64,000 nt of DNA from Klebsiella sp. RIT-PI-d (GCF_001187865.1 NZ_LGIT01000003.1:372001-436000); one strand, 5' to 3'; positions 1 to 9,630 are shown, numbered from the stretch's first letter. Notes: generated by a model from the sequence alone, not told the origin. Made by a program: numbers and translations.

Positions 1-852
<852 letters not shown>

Positions 853-1050
853 TCAGAGAGTGCGTCTGATGCATATGGTCAATGCTGACAAAGTTATCAC
901 ACCAATTTCTACAGTCCGAGCATATTTTCGTGAGATAGATCAATAATAAATAATAAAAAAACTACCCACTATAGAGTAAATGGTTATTAAGATATTGTTA
1001 AATAACAGATTTACGCTAAAAAACAATACCCATACAAATATTCACACTTT

Positions 1051-1066
1051 TGTGACGGCTCTCACC
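1051..1066. promoter_or_regulatory. Candidate CRP site
   Basis: The 16-mer TGTGACGGCTCTCACC matches the CRP consensus TGTGA-N6-TCACA at 9 of 10 half-site positions. It lies between the divergent hexuronate genes uxaC and exuT, where catabolite control is expected. Confidence 0.6.
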
Positions 1067-1074
1067 TTTTAAAG

Positions 1075-1085
1075 TTGTATGACAA
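1075..1085. promoter_or_regulatory. Candidate ExuR operator
   Basis: TTGTATGACAA fits the TNGTNNNACNA operator pattern of the FadR subfamily of GntR regulators, to which ExuR belongs. It is 8 bases from the candidate CRP site and about 230 bases before exuT. Binding by ExuR is inference. Confidence 0.5.
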
Positions 1086-1206
1086 GTTATCTTTTCCGCC
1101 GTTCCAAAGATAGTTTCAATGAATGCATTTTTGATGAACGTGTTCATCAGATTTACCGGTATGGACGCCGATGACTTATGAAGTCTTTACATAGCAAGGA
1201 GTAGGT

Positions 1207-1289
1207 CGTAACGGTTTATACGTCGTTACGCCCCTCCGTTACTAGCACATCCCCTGACAATGGCTGAGATGTGACCGCGTCAAACGCGG
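1207..1289 (+). other. Structured exuT 5' leader (three stem-loops)
   Basis: Three inverted repeats follow one another just before exuT: CGTAACG/CGTTACG (1207-1213 with 1224-1230), CACATC/GATGTG (1246-1251 with 1268-1273) and CCGCG/CGCGG (1275-1279 with 1285-1289). They end 25 bases before the start codon and leave the ribosome binding site GAAGAGG single-stranded. I recognise no known riboswitch. Whether they are in the transcript depends on the unmapped start site. Confidence 0.45.
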
Positions 1290-1314
1290 ACATACCATAA
1301 CGAAGAGGTTTTAA

Positions 1315-2616
1315 ATGCGTAAAATTAAAGGTTTACGTTGGTATATGATTGCCCTGGTGACAATGGGCACCGTGCTGGGCTACCTGACCCGTAATACCGT
1401 GGCCGCCGCTGCCCCGACACTGATGGAAGAGCTGAATATTTCCACTCAGCAGTACTCTTACATTATCGCGGCGTATTCAGCAGCGTATACCGTCATGCAG
1501 CCGGTTGCCGGTTATGTCCTGGACATTCTGGGCACCAAAATTGGCTATGCGTTCTTCGCCATCGCCTGGGCTGTGTTCTGCGGTGCAACGGCACTGGCCG
1601 GTAGCTGGGGCGGTCTGGCTCTGGCCCGTGGTGCTGTAGGCGCAGCGGAAGCCGCAATGATCCCTGCGGGACTGAAAGCCAGCTCCGAATGGTTTCCGGC
1701 AAAAGAACGTTCGATTGCCGTGGGCTACTTTAACGTTGGCTCGTCCATCGGTGCGATGATTGCTCCGCCGCTGGTGGTGTGGGCTATCGTGATGCATAGC
1801 TGGCAGATGGCGTTTATTATCTCTGGTGTCCTGAGCTTTGTGTGGGCGATTGCCTGGCTGATCTTCTACAAACACCCGCGCGATCAGAAAAAATTAACCG
1901 AAGAAGAACGCGACTATATTATTGGCGGTCAGGAAGCACAGCATCAGACCAACAACGGCAAAAAAATGACTGTCTGGCAGATCCTGGGCACCCGTCAGTT
2001 CTGGGGTATCGCGCTGCCACGTTTCCTGGCAGAACCGGCGTGGGGAACATTCAACGCGTGGATCCCGCTGTTCATGTTTAAAGTGTATGGCTTTAACCTG
2101 AAAGAAATCGCCATGTTCGCCTGGATGCCAATGCTGTTTGCCGACCTCGGCTGTATCGTTGGGGGCTACCTGCCGCCACTGTTCCAGCGCTGGTTCGGGG
2201 TGAATCTGATCGTATCGCGTAAAATGGTTGTCACCATGGGCGCACTGCTGATGATTGGCCCAGGCATGATTGGTCTGTTTACCAGCCCATACGTGGCCAT
2301 TGGCCTGCTGTGCATCGGCGGCTTTGCTCACCAGTCTCTGTCTGGTGCGCTGATTACACTTTCTTCCGACGTTTTTGGTCGTAATGAAGTGGCGACCGCG
2401 AACGGTCTGACCGGTATGGCAGCCTGGATGGCAAGTACCATGTTTGCCCTGGTGGTTGGTGCGCTGGCGGATACCATCGGCTTTAGCCCACTGTTCGCAG
2501 TGCTGGCGGTGTTTGATGTGTTGGGTGCTATCGTTATCTGGACGGTACTGAAAAATCAGCCGGCCGCAGAGATTGTTCAGGCCCCACCGAGTAAAGATCC
2601 GGCGACGCAGAGCTAA
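1315..2616 (+). CDS. exuT: Hexuronate (galacturonate/glucuronate) MFS transporter
   Basis: ExuT is an inner-membrane proton symporter importing galacturonate and glucuronate, feeding UxaC. The 433-residue product is hydrophobic, with about twelve membrane segments in two halves split by a charged loop near residues 185-215 (KHPRDQKKLTEEERDYI), typical of the anion:cation symporter branch of the MFS. The N-terminus MRKIKGLRWYMIALVTMGTV is that of E. coli ExuT. It is preceded by GAAGAGG. It is followed by a terminator at 2645-2673 and then by the regulator gene exuR in the same direction. Confidence 0.96.
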   Translation: MRKIKGLRWYMIALVTMGTVLGYLTRNTVAAAAPTLMEELNISTQQYSYIIAAYSAAYTVMQPVAGYVLDILGTKIGYAFFAIAWAVFCGATALAGSWGGLALARGAVGAAEAAMIPAGLKASSEWFPAKERSIAVGYFNVGSSIGAMIAPPLVVWAIVMHSWQMAFIISGVLSFVWAIAWLIFYKHPRDQKKLTEEERDYIIGGQEAQHQTNNGKKMTVWQILGTRQFWGIALPRFLAEPAWGTFNAWIPLFMFKVYGFNLKEIAMFAWMPMLFADLGCIVGGYLPPLFQRWFGVNLIVSRKMVVTMGALLMIGPGMIGLFTSPYVAIGLLCIGGFAHQSLSGALITLSSDVFGRNEVATANGLTGMAAWMASTMFALVVGALADTIGFSPLFAVLAVFDVLGAIVIWTVLKNQPAAEIVQAPPSKDPATQS

Positions 2617-2644
2617 CGTTCCCGTCTCCCGATGTAAACCAGAA

Positions 2645-2673
2645 AAGCCGCCTGTTACAGGGCGGCTTTTTTG
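2645..2673 (+). terminator. exuT rho-independent terminator
   Basis: A GC-rich stem (GCCGCC ... GGGCGGC) with a short loop is followed by TTTTTTG, 29 bases after the exuT stop codon and before exuR. Confidence 0.8.
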
Positions 2674-2743
2674 TCTGTCGGTGGTGCCAGGATGCCAAAA
2701 GTGGTATAACAAATAAAGGTGCCTTATTCCGTCCGGAGCACAA

Positions 2744-3520
2744 ATGGAAATTACCGAAACACGTCGTTTATACCAGCAGCTTGCCGCCGATCTTAAGCAG
2801 CGCATTGAGCAAGGTGTCTATTTAGTGGGAGATAAACTGCCCGCCGAGCGTTTTATTGCCGATGAAAAAAATGTCAGCCGCACCGTCGTCCGTGAGGCCA
2901 TTATTATGCTGGAGGTTGAAGGCTACGTTGAGGTCCGTAAAGGTTCCGGTATCCACGTTATTTCGAATCAGGCAAAGCACCATCATCTTCCGGACGAAAC
3001 GAAAGAGTTTGCCAACTACGGTCCGTTTGAACTGTTACAGGCCCGTCAGCTTATCGAGAGTAATATTGCCGAGTTTGCCGCCACTCAGGTGACCAAGCAG
3101 GACATCATGAAGCTGATGGAAATTCAGGAGATGGCGCGTAAAGAGAAGTGCTTCCGCGATTCTGAATGGGATCTCCAGTTCCATGTGCAGGTGGCGCTGG
3201 CGACACAAAACACCGCGCTGGCCGCCATCGTCGAGAAAATGTGGACGCAGCGAGTGCATAACCCGTACTGGAAAAAACTGCACGACCATATTGATTTGCG
3301 CACGGTTGATAACTGGTGCGACGATCACGACCAAATTCTTAAAGCGCTCATCCGTAAAGATCCACATGCGGCAAAACTGGCTATGTGGCAGCATCTCGAG
3401 AACACAAAGCAAATGTTGTTCAACGAAACCAGCGACGACTTTGAGTTTAACGCCGATCGCTATCTTTTTGCCGAAAACCCGGTAGTTCATCTTGATACCG
3501 CCGTCGGCAGCGTAAAATAA
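2744..3520 (+). CDS. exuR: GntR-family repressor of hexuronate genes
   Basis: ExuR represses uxaCA, uxaB and exuT, and hexuronates relieve it. The 258-residue product has an N-terminal winged helix (about residues 5-75, including [20 protein letters not shown] and the wing [10 protein letters not shown]) and a C-terminal all-helical FCD ligand domain (about 90-235). Length and start ([20 protein letters not shown]) match E. coli ExuR. It is transcribed with exuT but separated by a terminator and about 70 bases, so it may have its own promoter. Confidence 0.96.
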   Translation: MEITETRRLYQQLAADLKQRIEQGVYLVGDKLPAERFIADEKNVSRTVVREAIIMLEVEGYVEVRKGSGIHVISNQAKHHHLPDETKEFANYGPFELLQARQLIESNIAEFAATQVTKQDIMKLMEIQEMARKEKCFRDSEWDLQFHVQVALATQNTALAAIVEKMWTQRVHNPYWKKLHDHIDLRTVDNWCDDHDQILKALIRKDPHAAKLAMWQHLENTKQMLFNETSDDFEFNADRYLFAENPVVHLDTAVGSVK

Positions 3521-3852
3521 AGCCCTCTCCGCGCAGGTCGTCAATGGCCTGCGGCACCCTTTTCCGGTAAGCAAATCGCATATTGTGTCAGAGAGTGTAA
3601 AACTCCTCGCCTCAAACCTTTCCAGGCAGCAAAATCGACTTTTAACGCACTGTAATTACTGTGACGAAATTCCGGACCTTTGTTACAATTAGATGCATTT
3701 GCAATTTTAGTGAGTGAGTTATTGCTCACCTCGCTCTACGACAGGGAATCGTCAGAACGGGTTTGCCGCGACCATGCTTACCATAATTAAAAGTCGCCCT
3801 GTAGTTAAACCGCGTTCCGTCGCGACGTTAACCGATGTACCAGGAATATTGA
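3521..3852. promoter_or_regulatory. exuR-yqjA intergenic region
   Basis: No convincing gene is seen. A weak hairpin (GCAGG/CCTGC, about 3534-3553) followed by CCCTTTTCC may end exuR. A possible promoter for yqjA is TGTGAC at 3660-3665 and TACAAT at 3684-3689 with an 18-base spacer. A hairpin GTGAG/CTCAC lies in the putative leader near 3711-3727. yqjA is known in E. coli to respond to CpxR, but no clear GTAAA-N5-GTAAA pair was found here. Confidence 0.4.
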
Positions 3853-4521
3853 ATGGAACTTTTTACTCAATTGATGCAAGCCCTCTGGAGCCAGGATTAT
3901 GACACGCTGGCGAATCCTTCCATGATTGGGATGCTCTATTTCGTCTTATTTATGATCCTTTTCCTCGAAAATGGATTACTTCCGGCTGCGTTTTTACCGG
4001 GCGACAGCCTGCTGGTTCTGGTCGGTGTCCTGATTGCCAAAGGCGCAATGGGCTACCCACAAACGATTATTCTGCTGACGATGGCAGCCAGTCTCGGCTG
4101 CTGGCTCAGTTATATTCAGGGCCGCTGGCTGGGTAATACCCGGCTGGTGCAAAAGTGGCTTTCACATCTGCCTGCGCACTATCATCAGCGGGCGCATCAT
4201 CTTTTCCATAAACACGGGCTTTCGGCACTGCTGATTGGCCGCTTTATCGCCTTTGTGCGTACGCTACTGCCCACCATTGCCGGGCTTTCCGGTTTAAGCA
4301 GCGCCCGTTTCCAGTTTTTCAACTGGGTGAGCGGCCTGTTATGGGTACTTATTTTGACGACGCTGGGCTATCTGTTGGGCAAAACGCCGGTGTTTCTTAA
4401 GTACGAAGAAAAGCTGATGTCCTGCCTGATGCTGCTCCCTGTCGTATTACTGGTCGTTGGTCTGGTTGGCTCACTGGTGGTTCTGTGGAGAAAGAAACAT
4501 CGTGAGGTTGAGGACAAATAA
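3853..4521 (+). CDS. yqjA: DedA-family inner-membrane protein YqjA
   Basis: YqjA is a DedA-family protein needed with its paralogue YghB for membrane homeostasis, cell division and alkaline/drug tolerance; the family is implicated in proton-dependent lipid transport. The 222-residue product carries the family signatures [18 protein letters not shown] (about residues 37-54) and [19 protein letters not shown] (about 135-153), with hydrophobic segments before, between and after. The start follows AGGA at 7-base spacing and matches E. coli YqjA. Its stop overlaps the mzrA start by one base (TAATG), so the two are translationally coupled. Confidence 0.96.
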   Translation: MELFTQLMQALWSQDYDTLANPSMIGMLYFVLFMILFLENGLLPAAFLPGDSLLVLVGVLIAKGAMGYPQTIILLTMAASLGCWLSYIQGRWLGNTRLVQKWLSHLPAHYHQRAHHLFHKHGLSALLIGRFIAFVRTLLPTIAGLSGLSSARFQFFNWVSGLLWVLILTTLGYLLGKTPVFLKYEEKLMSCLMLLPVVLLVVGLVGSLVVLWRKKHREVEDK

Positions 4522-4904
4522 TGGCAATTAACCCCACAATACTGCGTCGAATCAGTTGGTCTTTTGGCGCATTGATTCTGTTTGTCTGTCTGTTTTATGC
4601 AGCTGTTACGCTACAGCACCACGAATCCACGCTGGCTATCAGCCCGTCAAGCGAGGGCGTCAGCGTTCCCGACGGGTTCTCGGTCTGGCACCAGCTTGAT
4701 GCAAACGGTATCCGCTTTAAAAGCATTACGCCACATGCAGATACCCTGCTCATCAAGTTCGATTCCAGCGATCAAAGTGCAGCAGCAAAAGAGGTTCTCG
4801 ACCGCTCGCTTCCGCACGGGTACATCATTGCCCAGCAGGATGAAGACGAACAGGCCATCATGTGGCTTACCCGATTGCGCGATACGTCACGCCGATTAGG
4901 CTAG
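4521..4904 (+). CDS. mzrA: EnvZ/OmpR modulator MzrA
   Basis: MzrA is a small inner-membrane protein known in E. coli to bind EnvZ and raise OmpR phosphorylation, linking the Cpx and EnvZ/OmpR systems. The 127-residue product has one membrane segment (about residues 11-31, [17 protein letters not shown]) and a periplasmic domain. The ATG overlaps the yqjA stop, giving a two-gene operon as in E. coli. Position and length support the call; the C-terminal half is less conserved than YqjA. Confidence 0.9.
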   Translation: MAINPTILRRISWSFGALILFVCLFYAAVTLQHHESTLAISPSSEGVSVPDGFSVWHQLDANGIRFKSITPHADTLLIKFDSSDQSAAAKEVLDRSLPHGYIIAQQDEDEQAIMWLTRLRDTSRRLG

Positions 4905-5053
4905 TTTCTTCCAGCATTCTGAATCTTTTAACTTATTTTTGTGATTTCTCGTTTACTTACTATCCTTAAGTATGCGCAGGGCAATCACCTTTTATTCGCC
5001 TGGACGCGCAGGCACAGTCCCTATGCGCCGCAACATAATGGAAGCTTTCATTT

Positions 5054-5422
5054 ATGAAATACTGCATCGTTACCGCTTTTGCTCTTTTATCAATCAGTGC
5101 AGGTGCCTGGGCACAGACACCGTGTCAGGAAAAAGAGCAGGATATACAGCGTGAAATAAGCTACGCCGAAAAGCATCACAATCAGAGTCGTATTAACGGC
5201 CTGAAAAAAGCCCTCAGCGAAGTTAAAGATCACTGTAGTGACAGCCAATTGCGTGCCGATCATCAGAAAAAAATTGCCGATCAGAAAGAAGAAGTTGCTG
5301 AACGACAGGACGATCTGAAAGAAGCCAGACAAAAAGGCGATGCGGAAAAAGTAACGAAACGCGAGAATAAACTCAAGGAAGCGCAGGACGAACTGAAAGC
5401 GCTGGAATCGCGGGATTATTGA
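5054..5422 (+). CDS. yqjC: DUF1090 periplasmic coiled-coil protein YqjC
   Basis: A 122-residue protein with a signal peptide (MKYCIVTAFALLSISAGAWA, likely cut after AWA) followed by a charged, helical coiled-coil-like domain rich in K, E, D and Q (about residues 60-120). This is the DUF1090 family; its function is unknown. It is the first gene of the yqjC-D-E-K set, with a gap of about 150 bases from mzrA that must hold the promoter. The start was chosen because it begins the signal peptide and fits E. coli YqjC. Confidence 0.93.
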   Translation: MKYCIVTAFALLSISAGAWAQTPCQEKEQDIQREISYAEKHHNQSRINGLKKALSEVKDHCSDSQLRADHQKKIADQKEEVAERQDDLKEARQKGDAEKVTKRENKLKEAQDELKALESRDY

Positions 5423-5462
5423 GTTTACGGAAATATAACTTACTCACCTGGAGAGAACATTT

Positions 5463-5768
5463 ATGTCTAAAGACAACAATACAGATCATCTGCGCGCCGA
5501 GTTGAAATCCCTTACGGATACGCTGGAAGAAGTGCTGAGTTCTTCAGGCGACAAATCAAAAGAAGAAATGAGCAAATTGCGCAGCAAAGCGGAACGTGCG
5601 CTGAAAGACAGCCGCAGAAGTCTGGGTGAGACCGGTGATGCACTGGCTAAACAGACCCGCGTTGCCGCTGAACGTACCGACGAGTACGTTCGCGAAAATC
5701 CGTGGGCAAGCGTGGGCATCGGTGCCGCCATTGGCGTGGTACTGGGTGTTCTCGTGGCGCGTCGATAA
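5463..5768 (+). CDS. yqjD: Membrane-anchored ribosome-binding protein YqjD
   Basis: YqjD belongs to the ElaB/YqjD/YgaM (DUF883) family. In E. coli it is a stationary-phase, RpoS-dependent inner-membrane protein whose soluble part binds ribosomes. The 101-residue product has a long charged helix (residues 1-80) with the family motif YVRENPWASVGIGAA near the end and a C-terminal membrane segment (about 80-98, GIGAAIGVVLGVLVARR). It is preceded by GGAGAG. It is 40 bases after yqjC and 2 bases before yqjE, so likely co-transcribed. Confidence 0.95.
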   Translation: MSKDNNTDHLRAELKSLTDTLEEVLSSSGDKSKEEMSKLRSKAERALKDSRRSLGETGDALAKQTRVAAERTDEYVRENPWASVGIGAAIGVVLGVLVARR

Positions 5769-5770
5769 TT

Positions 5771-6169
5771 ATGGCTGATTATCGTCAAGCACAGGGGCCC
5801 GGAAAAAGCGTGCTGGGGATCGGGCAGCGGATCGTCTCAATCATTATCGAGATGGTGGAAACGCGGCTTAGGCTGGCGGTAGTTGAACTGGAAGAAGAGA
5901 AAGCGAATCTCTTCCAGCTCTTGCTGCTGCTGGGACTGACCATGCTTTTCGCCGCCTTTGGCCTGATGAGTCTGATGGTATTAATCATTTGGGCTGTCGA
6001 TCCGCAATATCGGTTGAATGTCATGATTGGCACAACGGCCGTTCTTTTGCTGCTGGCTGTAACGGGTGGCATCTGGACGCTGGTTAAAGCGCGCCGCACG
6101 ACATTTTTACGTCACACCCGTCAGGAACTGGCCAACGACCGTTCCTTACTGGAGGAGGATAAGTCTTGA
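5771..6169 (+). CDS. yqjE: Holin-superfamily membrane protein YqjE
   Basis: A 132-residue inner-membrane protein of the phage-holin-like (Phage_holin_3_6) group, with two hydrophobic hairpin segments (about residues 50-75 and 85-110) after a helix rich in E and L (VVELEEEKANLFQ). The start ATG is at 5771, two bases after the yqjD stop; the longer upstream in-frame extension overlaps yqjD and is rejected. The stop overlaps the TTG start of yqjK. The function is unknown; in E. coli the gene is co-expressed with yqjD. Confidence 0.9.
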   Translation: MADYRQAQGPGKSVLGIGQRIVSIIIEMVETRLRLAVVELEEEKANLFQLLLLLGLTMLFAAFGLMSLMVLIIWAVDPQYRLNVMIGTTAVLLLLAVTGGIWTLVKARRTTFLRHTRQELANDRSLLEEDKS

Positions 6170-6462
6170 GTAGCAAGCTTGAACGCCAACAGCGTAAAGC
6201 CTGGCTGCTCAGTCAGATCCAACAGCAGCGGCTGGATTTATCGTCCAGCCGTCGCGACTGGCTGGACGTGACCGGGGGATACGACCGGGGCTGGAATACG
6301 CTACTTAACCTCCGCGCCTGGGCGCTGGTCGGCAGTAGCGTCATGGCCGTCTGGGGCGTGCGCAATCCCAGCTTCTTAGTACGCTGGGGTAAACGCGGTT
6401 TCGGCATGTGGAGCGCATGGCGTCTGATGCAGACGACTATACGCAACCAGCGCCTGCGCTAA
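6166..6462 (+). CDS. yqjK: YqjK-like small protein (TTG start)
   Basis: A 98-residue basic protein (SSKLERQQRKAWLLSQIQQQ at the start) of the YqjK family, function unknown. It has a hydrophobic patch around residues 50-70. Translation starts at TTG (6166-6168), which overlaps the yqjE stop (TTGA) and is preceded at good spacing by a strong GGAGGAGG (6151-6158), so the unusual start is well supported and coupled to yqjE. It is last in the yqjCDEK unit, with a terminator just after. Confidence 0.88.
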   Translation: MSSKLERQQRKAWLLSQIQQQRLDLSSSRRDWLDVTGGYDRGWNTLLNLRAWALVGSSVMAVWGVRNPSFLVRWGKRGFGMWSAWRLMQTTIRNQRLR

Positions 6463-6477
6463 TTCCTGTCTGCAAAA

Positions 6478-6512
6478 CAAGCTCGCCTGCGGCAACGCAC
6501 GCGGGCTTTTTT
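6478..6512 (+). terminator. yqjCDEK terminator
   Basis: An imperfect GC-rich stem (AGCTCGCCTGCG / CGCACGCGGGCT) with loop GCAA is followed by a seven-T run, 15 bases after the yqjK stop. Confidence 0.75.
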
Positions 6513-6682
6513 TACCTCTCAAGCTTTTACTCATATTTTTTGATGAAGATTGACAGTTTTCCTTGCTAACAATTGTTATCCCTCCCGTTTATGATTCTCT
6601 CTATCGACAGCAACATCGCGAACACCGCCTGTGCCGCTGGCTAACAACACTATTGACCGCATATGGTTACCCGGAGAGAAAA

Positions 6683-7075
6683 ATGAAAAAATTAGAAGAT
6701 GTTGGTATTTTGGTTGCGCGTATCCTGATGCCAATCCTGTTTATTTATGCAGGCTGGGGTAAAATTACGGGCTACGCCGGTACTCAGCAATACATGGAAG
6801 CGATGGGCGTGCCGGGGTTTTTCCTGCCGCTGACCATTTTGCTGGAGTTTGGCGGCGGTCTGGCCATTCTGTTTGGTTTCCTGACCCGCACTACCGCCTT
6901 GTTTACCGCAGGCTTTACTCTGCTGACCGCGTTTATCTTTCATAATAACTTTGCGGAAGGCGTGAACTCGCTGATGTTTATGAAAAACCTGACCATTGCA
7001 GGTGGCTACCTGCTGCTGGCAATCACCGGTCCTGGGGCACTGAGTATCGACCGCCTGCTGAATAAAAAATGGTAA
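6683..7075 (+). CDS. yqjF: DoxX-family membrane protein YqjF
   Basis: A 130-residue DoxX-family inner-membrane protein with four hydrophobic segments. The N-terminus MKKLEDVGILVARILMPILF matches E. coli YqjF, which is why the internal ATG at 6683, preceded by GGAGAG, is chosen over an upstream in-frame start. Biochemical function is not established. In E. coli yqjF promoter fusions respond to nitrotoluene degradation products through YhaJ, whose gene is also in this window at 10099-11004. Confidence 0.93.
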   Translation: MKKLEDVGILVARILMPILFIYAGWGKITGYAGTQQYMEAMGVPGFFLPLTILLEFGGGLAILFGFLTRTTALFTAGFTLLTAFIFHNNFAEGVNSLMFMKNLTIAGGYLLLAITGPGALSIDRLLNKKW

Positions 7076-7218
7076 GCGCTCTATAATAAGTAAACATGCC
7101 GCTGACCATTAACGTTGGCGGCGTGTCTTAGAATGCCGGGTGGTACGTTACCTGCCAGGCTTCTCCTGTTTTTATACCGGGCAGGCTCCAGGCCGCTTTT
7201 AACGATATGAAGGTGAAC

Positions 7219-8205
7219 ATGGGACAACTTGTAGACGGTGTCTGGCAAGATACCTGGTATGACACGAAATCGACCGGGGGAAAATTTAAACGCTCCACTT
7301 CCGCTTATCGCAACTGGCTTACTGCCGACGGCGCACCGGGTCCCTCGGGAGAAGGCGGTTTTGCCGCGGAAAAAGATCGCTACCATCTGTATGTTTCTCT
7401 CGCCTGCCCGTGGGCGCACCGCACGCTGATCGTTCGTAAACTTAAGGGGCTGGAGAAGTTTATTCCTGTCTCCGTTGTTCATCCGCTGATGCTGGAAAAT
7501 GGCTGGACCTTTGGCGATGATTTCCCCGACGCAACCGGCGATATGCTGTATCAACATGATTTTCTCTATCAGCTCTATCTCCATGCCGATCCGCATTACT
7601 CCGGGCGAGTAACTATTCCGATACTGTGGGATAAAAAAAATCAGACTATCGTCAGCAATGAATCGTCAGAGATCATCCGCATGTTTAACACCGCGTTTGA
7701 TGCGCTGGGAGCCAGAGCGGGTGATTACTATCCGGCGGCACTGCGTGAGCAGATCGATGAGCTGAACAGTTGGATCTATGACGATCTCAATAACGGCGTC
7801 TATAAAGCGGGTTTTGCCACCAGCCAGCAGGCGTATGACGAGGCGGTGGAAAAGGTTTTTACTTCCCTGAGCCGTCTGGAGCAGATCCTCGGCCAGCATC
7901 GATACCTGACCGGCGACCAGCTGACCGAGGCAGATATTCGTTTGTGGACCACCCTAATACGCTTTGATCCGGTCTACGTAACGCATTTCAAATGCGATAA
8001 ACACCGGATTAGCGATTTCCTTAATCTTTACGGTTTTCTGCGCGATCTTTATCAAACGCCAGGAGTTGCGGAAACAGTGAATTTCGCACATATCCGTCAT
8101 CATTATTATTGCAGCCACAAAATGGTTAACCCGACGGGTATTATTTCCATCGGGCCATGGCAGGATCTGGATGAGCCTCACGGACGCGATGCCCGTTTCG
8201 CATAA
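7219..8205 (+). CDS. yqjG: Glutathionyl-hydroquinone reductase
   Basis: YqjG is a Xi-class glutathione transferase that reduces glutathionyl-hydroquinones to hydroquinones in the cytoplasm. The 328-residue product has an N-terminal thioredoxin fold with the catalytic cysteine in LACPWAHRTL (Cys63) and a C-terminal helical domain containing LTEADIRLWTTLIRFD. The start at 7219 (MGQLVDGVWQ) agrees with E. coli and has AAGGTG upstream; an in-frame ATG 12 bases earlier lacks a ribosome site. It follows yqjF after 143 bases and converges on the next gene. Confidence 0.96.
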   Translation: MGQLVDGVWQDTWYDTKSTGGKFKRSTSAYRNWLTADGAPGPSGEGGFAAEKDRYHLYVSLACPWAHRTLIVRKLKGLEKFIPVSVVHPLMLENGWTFGDDFPDATGDMLYQHDFLYQLYLHADPHYSGRVTIPILWDKKNQTIVSNESSEIIRMFNTAFDALGARAGDYYPAALREQIDELNSWIYDDLNNGVYKAGFATSQQAYDEAVEKVFTSLSRLEQILGQHRYLTGDQLTEADIRLWTTLIRFDPVYVTHFKCDKHRISDFLNLYGFLRDLYQTPGVAETVNFAHIRHHYYCSHKMVNPTGIISIGPWQDLDEPHGRDARFA

Positions 8206-8216
8206 CGTATCTGTCA

Positions 8217-8241
8217 GCGCGGCGATAGTTGGTCGCCGCGC
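8217..8241. terminator. Hairpin between convergent yqjG and the YiaK-like gene
   Basis: Perfect nine-base arms GCGCGGCGA / TCGCCGCGC with a seven-base loop lie between two convergent stop codons. There is no clear T-run, so it may only block or stabilise 3' ends. Confidence 0.5.
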
Positions 8242-8250
8242 ACAGCTGGC

Positions 8251-9270
8251 TTAAGCTCGAGCCAGCCTTTGAACCTCCGCCCAGACACCCTCATCAGCCG
8301 GAATGCCCTCCGCTCTGTGTCGCGCCCGGCGGCTGACTTCGCGTTCTCCCGGATAGAACACGTCACCATTATCATCGGCAGGCTCTGACGATTTGACATA
8401 ATCAGCAATGCTGGCGGCCAGGTCTTCGCTGAAGGCTTTACCGCCGAAGTGTTGAGGATCAAAGATCATAAAGACCTGACTTGCGCCGGTACAGCTCCCC
8501 TGCTGGATCTTATCAATTTCATTGGTTGGCGCGCCGGCGGTCAGAAACGCGGCCATAGCGTCCAGTAAAATGGCCATACCGGACCCTTTCCAGTAGCCGG
8601 TCGGCAGGATACGCATCGACTCCTCAATCAGCCCAGGCTCATCGGTCAGGTTACCGTTTTTATCGAACCCGCCGGGAAACGGCAATTTCTCTCCGTTCAG
8701 ACGGGTGACCTGCAGTTTGCCATAGGCATATTGTGACATCGCCATATCAAGGATTAGCGCGCCCTCTTCTTTCATCGGGACCGCCATCACGTACGGATTA
8801 TTCCCCAGCCGGGTATTCTTCGCTCCCCAGGCGGGCATACAGGATTCGGTATTGGTCCAGCAAATCGTCGCAAACCCTTGTTTAGCGGCGCGCCAGCCAT
8901 AGGTTCCTCCGCGCATCCAGTGTGAAGTATTACGCATTCCGACCAGCCCAATCCCCTGCTCTCTGGCCAGTTCCATGGCCCGGTCAACTGCAAACAGCGC
9001 GTTGATGATGCCGATGCCACGCTGCCCGTCATATACTTCAATACTCCCTGACGATTTCACCCGCACCGGTTCGGCATTGATATTGATCCACCCCTTTTGC
9101 ACATAATCGACAAACCTGGCGACCCGGTTGAGGCCGTGCGAAAAAATGCCGTCGCAGCTGGTTTCAGTATGGATTTGCGCGCAGGTATCAGCCTGCGTTT
9201 CGGACAGCCCTGCGTTCAGGAAAGCCTGTTTAACGGTCTGCTTCATTTCGTCGAAAGGAACTAATGGCAT
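8251..9270 (-). CDS. YiaK-like (Ldh2 family) NAD(P)-dependent reductase
   Basis: A 339-residue oxidoreductase of the malate/L-lactate/ureidoglycolate dehydrogenase (Ldh2) family. The closest recognised relative is YiaK, 2,3-diketo-L-gulonate reductase: it shares SHGLNRVARF with the family active-site His45, NTSHWMRGGTYGW (His117) and the LPTGYWKGSGM block near residue 225. The substrate is not proven. It starts at ATG 9268-9270 with AAGGAT upstream. K-12 has no gene here between yqjG and yhaH, and no partner kinase or transporter is adjacent, so it is an orphan accessory gene. Confidence 0.8.
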   Translation of the reverse strand: MPLVPFDEMKQTVKQAFLNAGLSETQADTCAQIHTETSCDGIFSHGLNRVARFVDYVQKGWININAEPVRVKSSGSIEVYDGQRGIGIINALFAVDRAMELAREQGIGLVGMRNTSHWMRGGTYGWRAAKQGFATICWTNTESCMPAWGAKNTRLGNNPYVMAVPMKEEGALILDMAMSQYAYGKLQVTRLNGEKLPFPGGFDKNGNLTDEPGLIEESMRILPTGYWKGSGMAILLDAMAAFLTAGAPTNEIDKIQQGSCTGASQVFMIFDPQHFGGKAFSEDLAASIADYVKSSEPADDNGDVFYPGEREVSRRARHRAEGIPADEGVWAEVQRLARA

Positions 9271-9630
9271 AGTCGATCCTTATGTACCGGGTGGATTTTT
9301 CGCCATGCCAGCGTCTGCAATAAAACGTGTCATGACCCTGAAAGATGAGATCGTATGACACCAGGCTACCGCCGCATTAACTACCATACAAGTATATATA
9401 AGCTAAAATACGTTTTACTTCACAAAATTAGCCTCGAAGAAAGCAGCCTTTCAGCGCTACGGGTCGTTATGCCGGTAAGCCTGATTCAGTCCGGGCCTCT
9501 GCCCCTGCCCCGTTGAGCCTCCCGGACACGACTCATCATTCATCTAAATAGTTTCACCATTTCCATAAAAACGATTAATATTACATTAGTGCTTATAAAA
9601 CAAACGATTGATAGCTAATTGAGGGTTGAA
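9271..9630. other. Intergenic region between the YiaK-like gene and yhaH
   Basis: About 360 bases with no convincing gene. An inverted repeat GTCAT ... ATGAC (about 9329-9359) and an AT-rich stretch around 9385-9410 (CATACAAGTATATAT) are candidate promoter/operator elements for the minus-strand reductase. The AT-rich stretch 9540-9610 probably holds the yhaH promoter. No known operator is recognised. Confidence 0.35.

Noticed and set aside
1894-2805. 303-codon minus-strand open frame antisense to exuT
   Set aside because: It covers exuT, its terminator and the exuR start. The exuT and exuR assignments are secure, so this is a shadow.
3714-3902. 62-codon open frame overlapping the yqjA start
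   Set aside because: It has no ribosome site at a suitable distance and no recognisable homology, and it runs out of frame into yqjA. A leader peptide cannot be excluded but is not supported.
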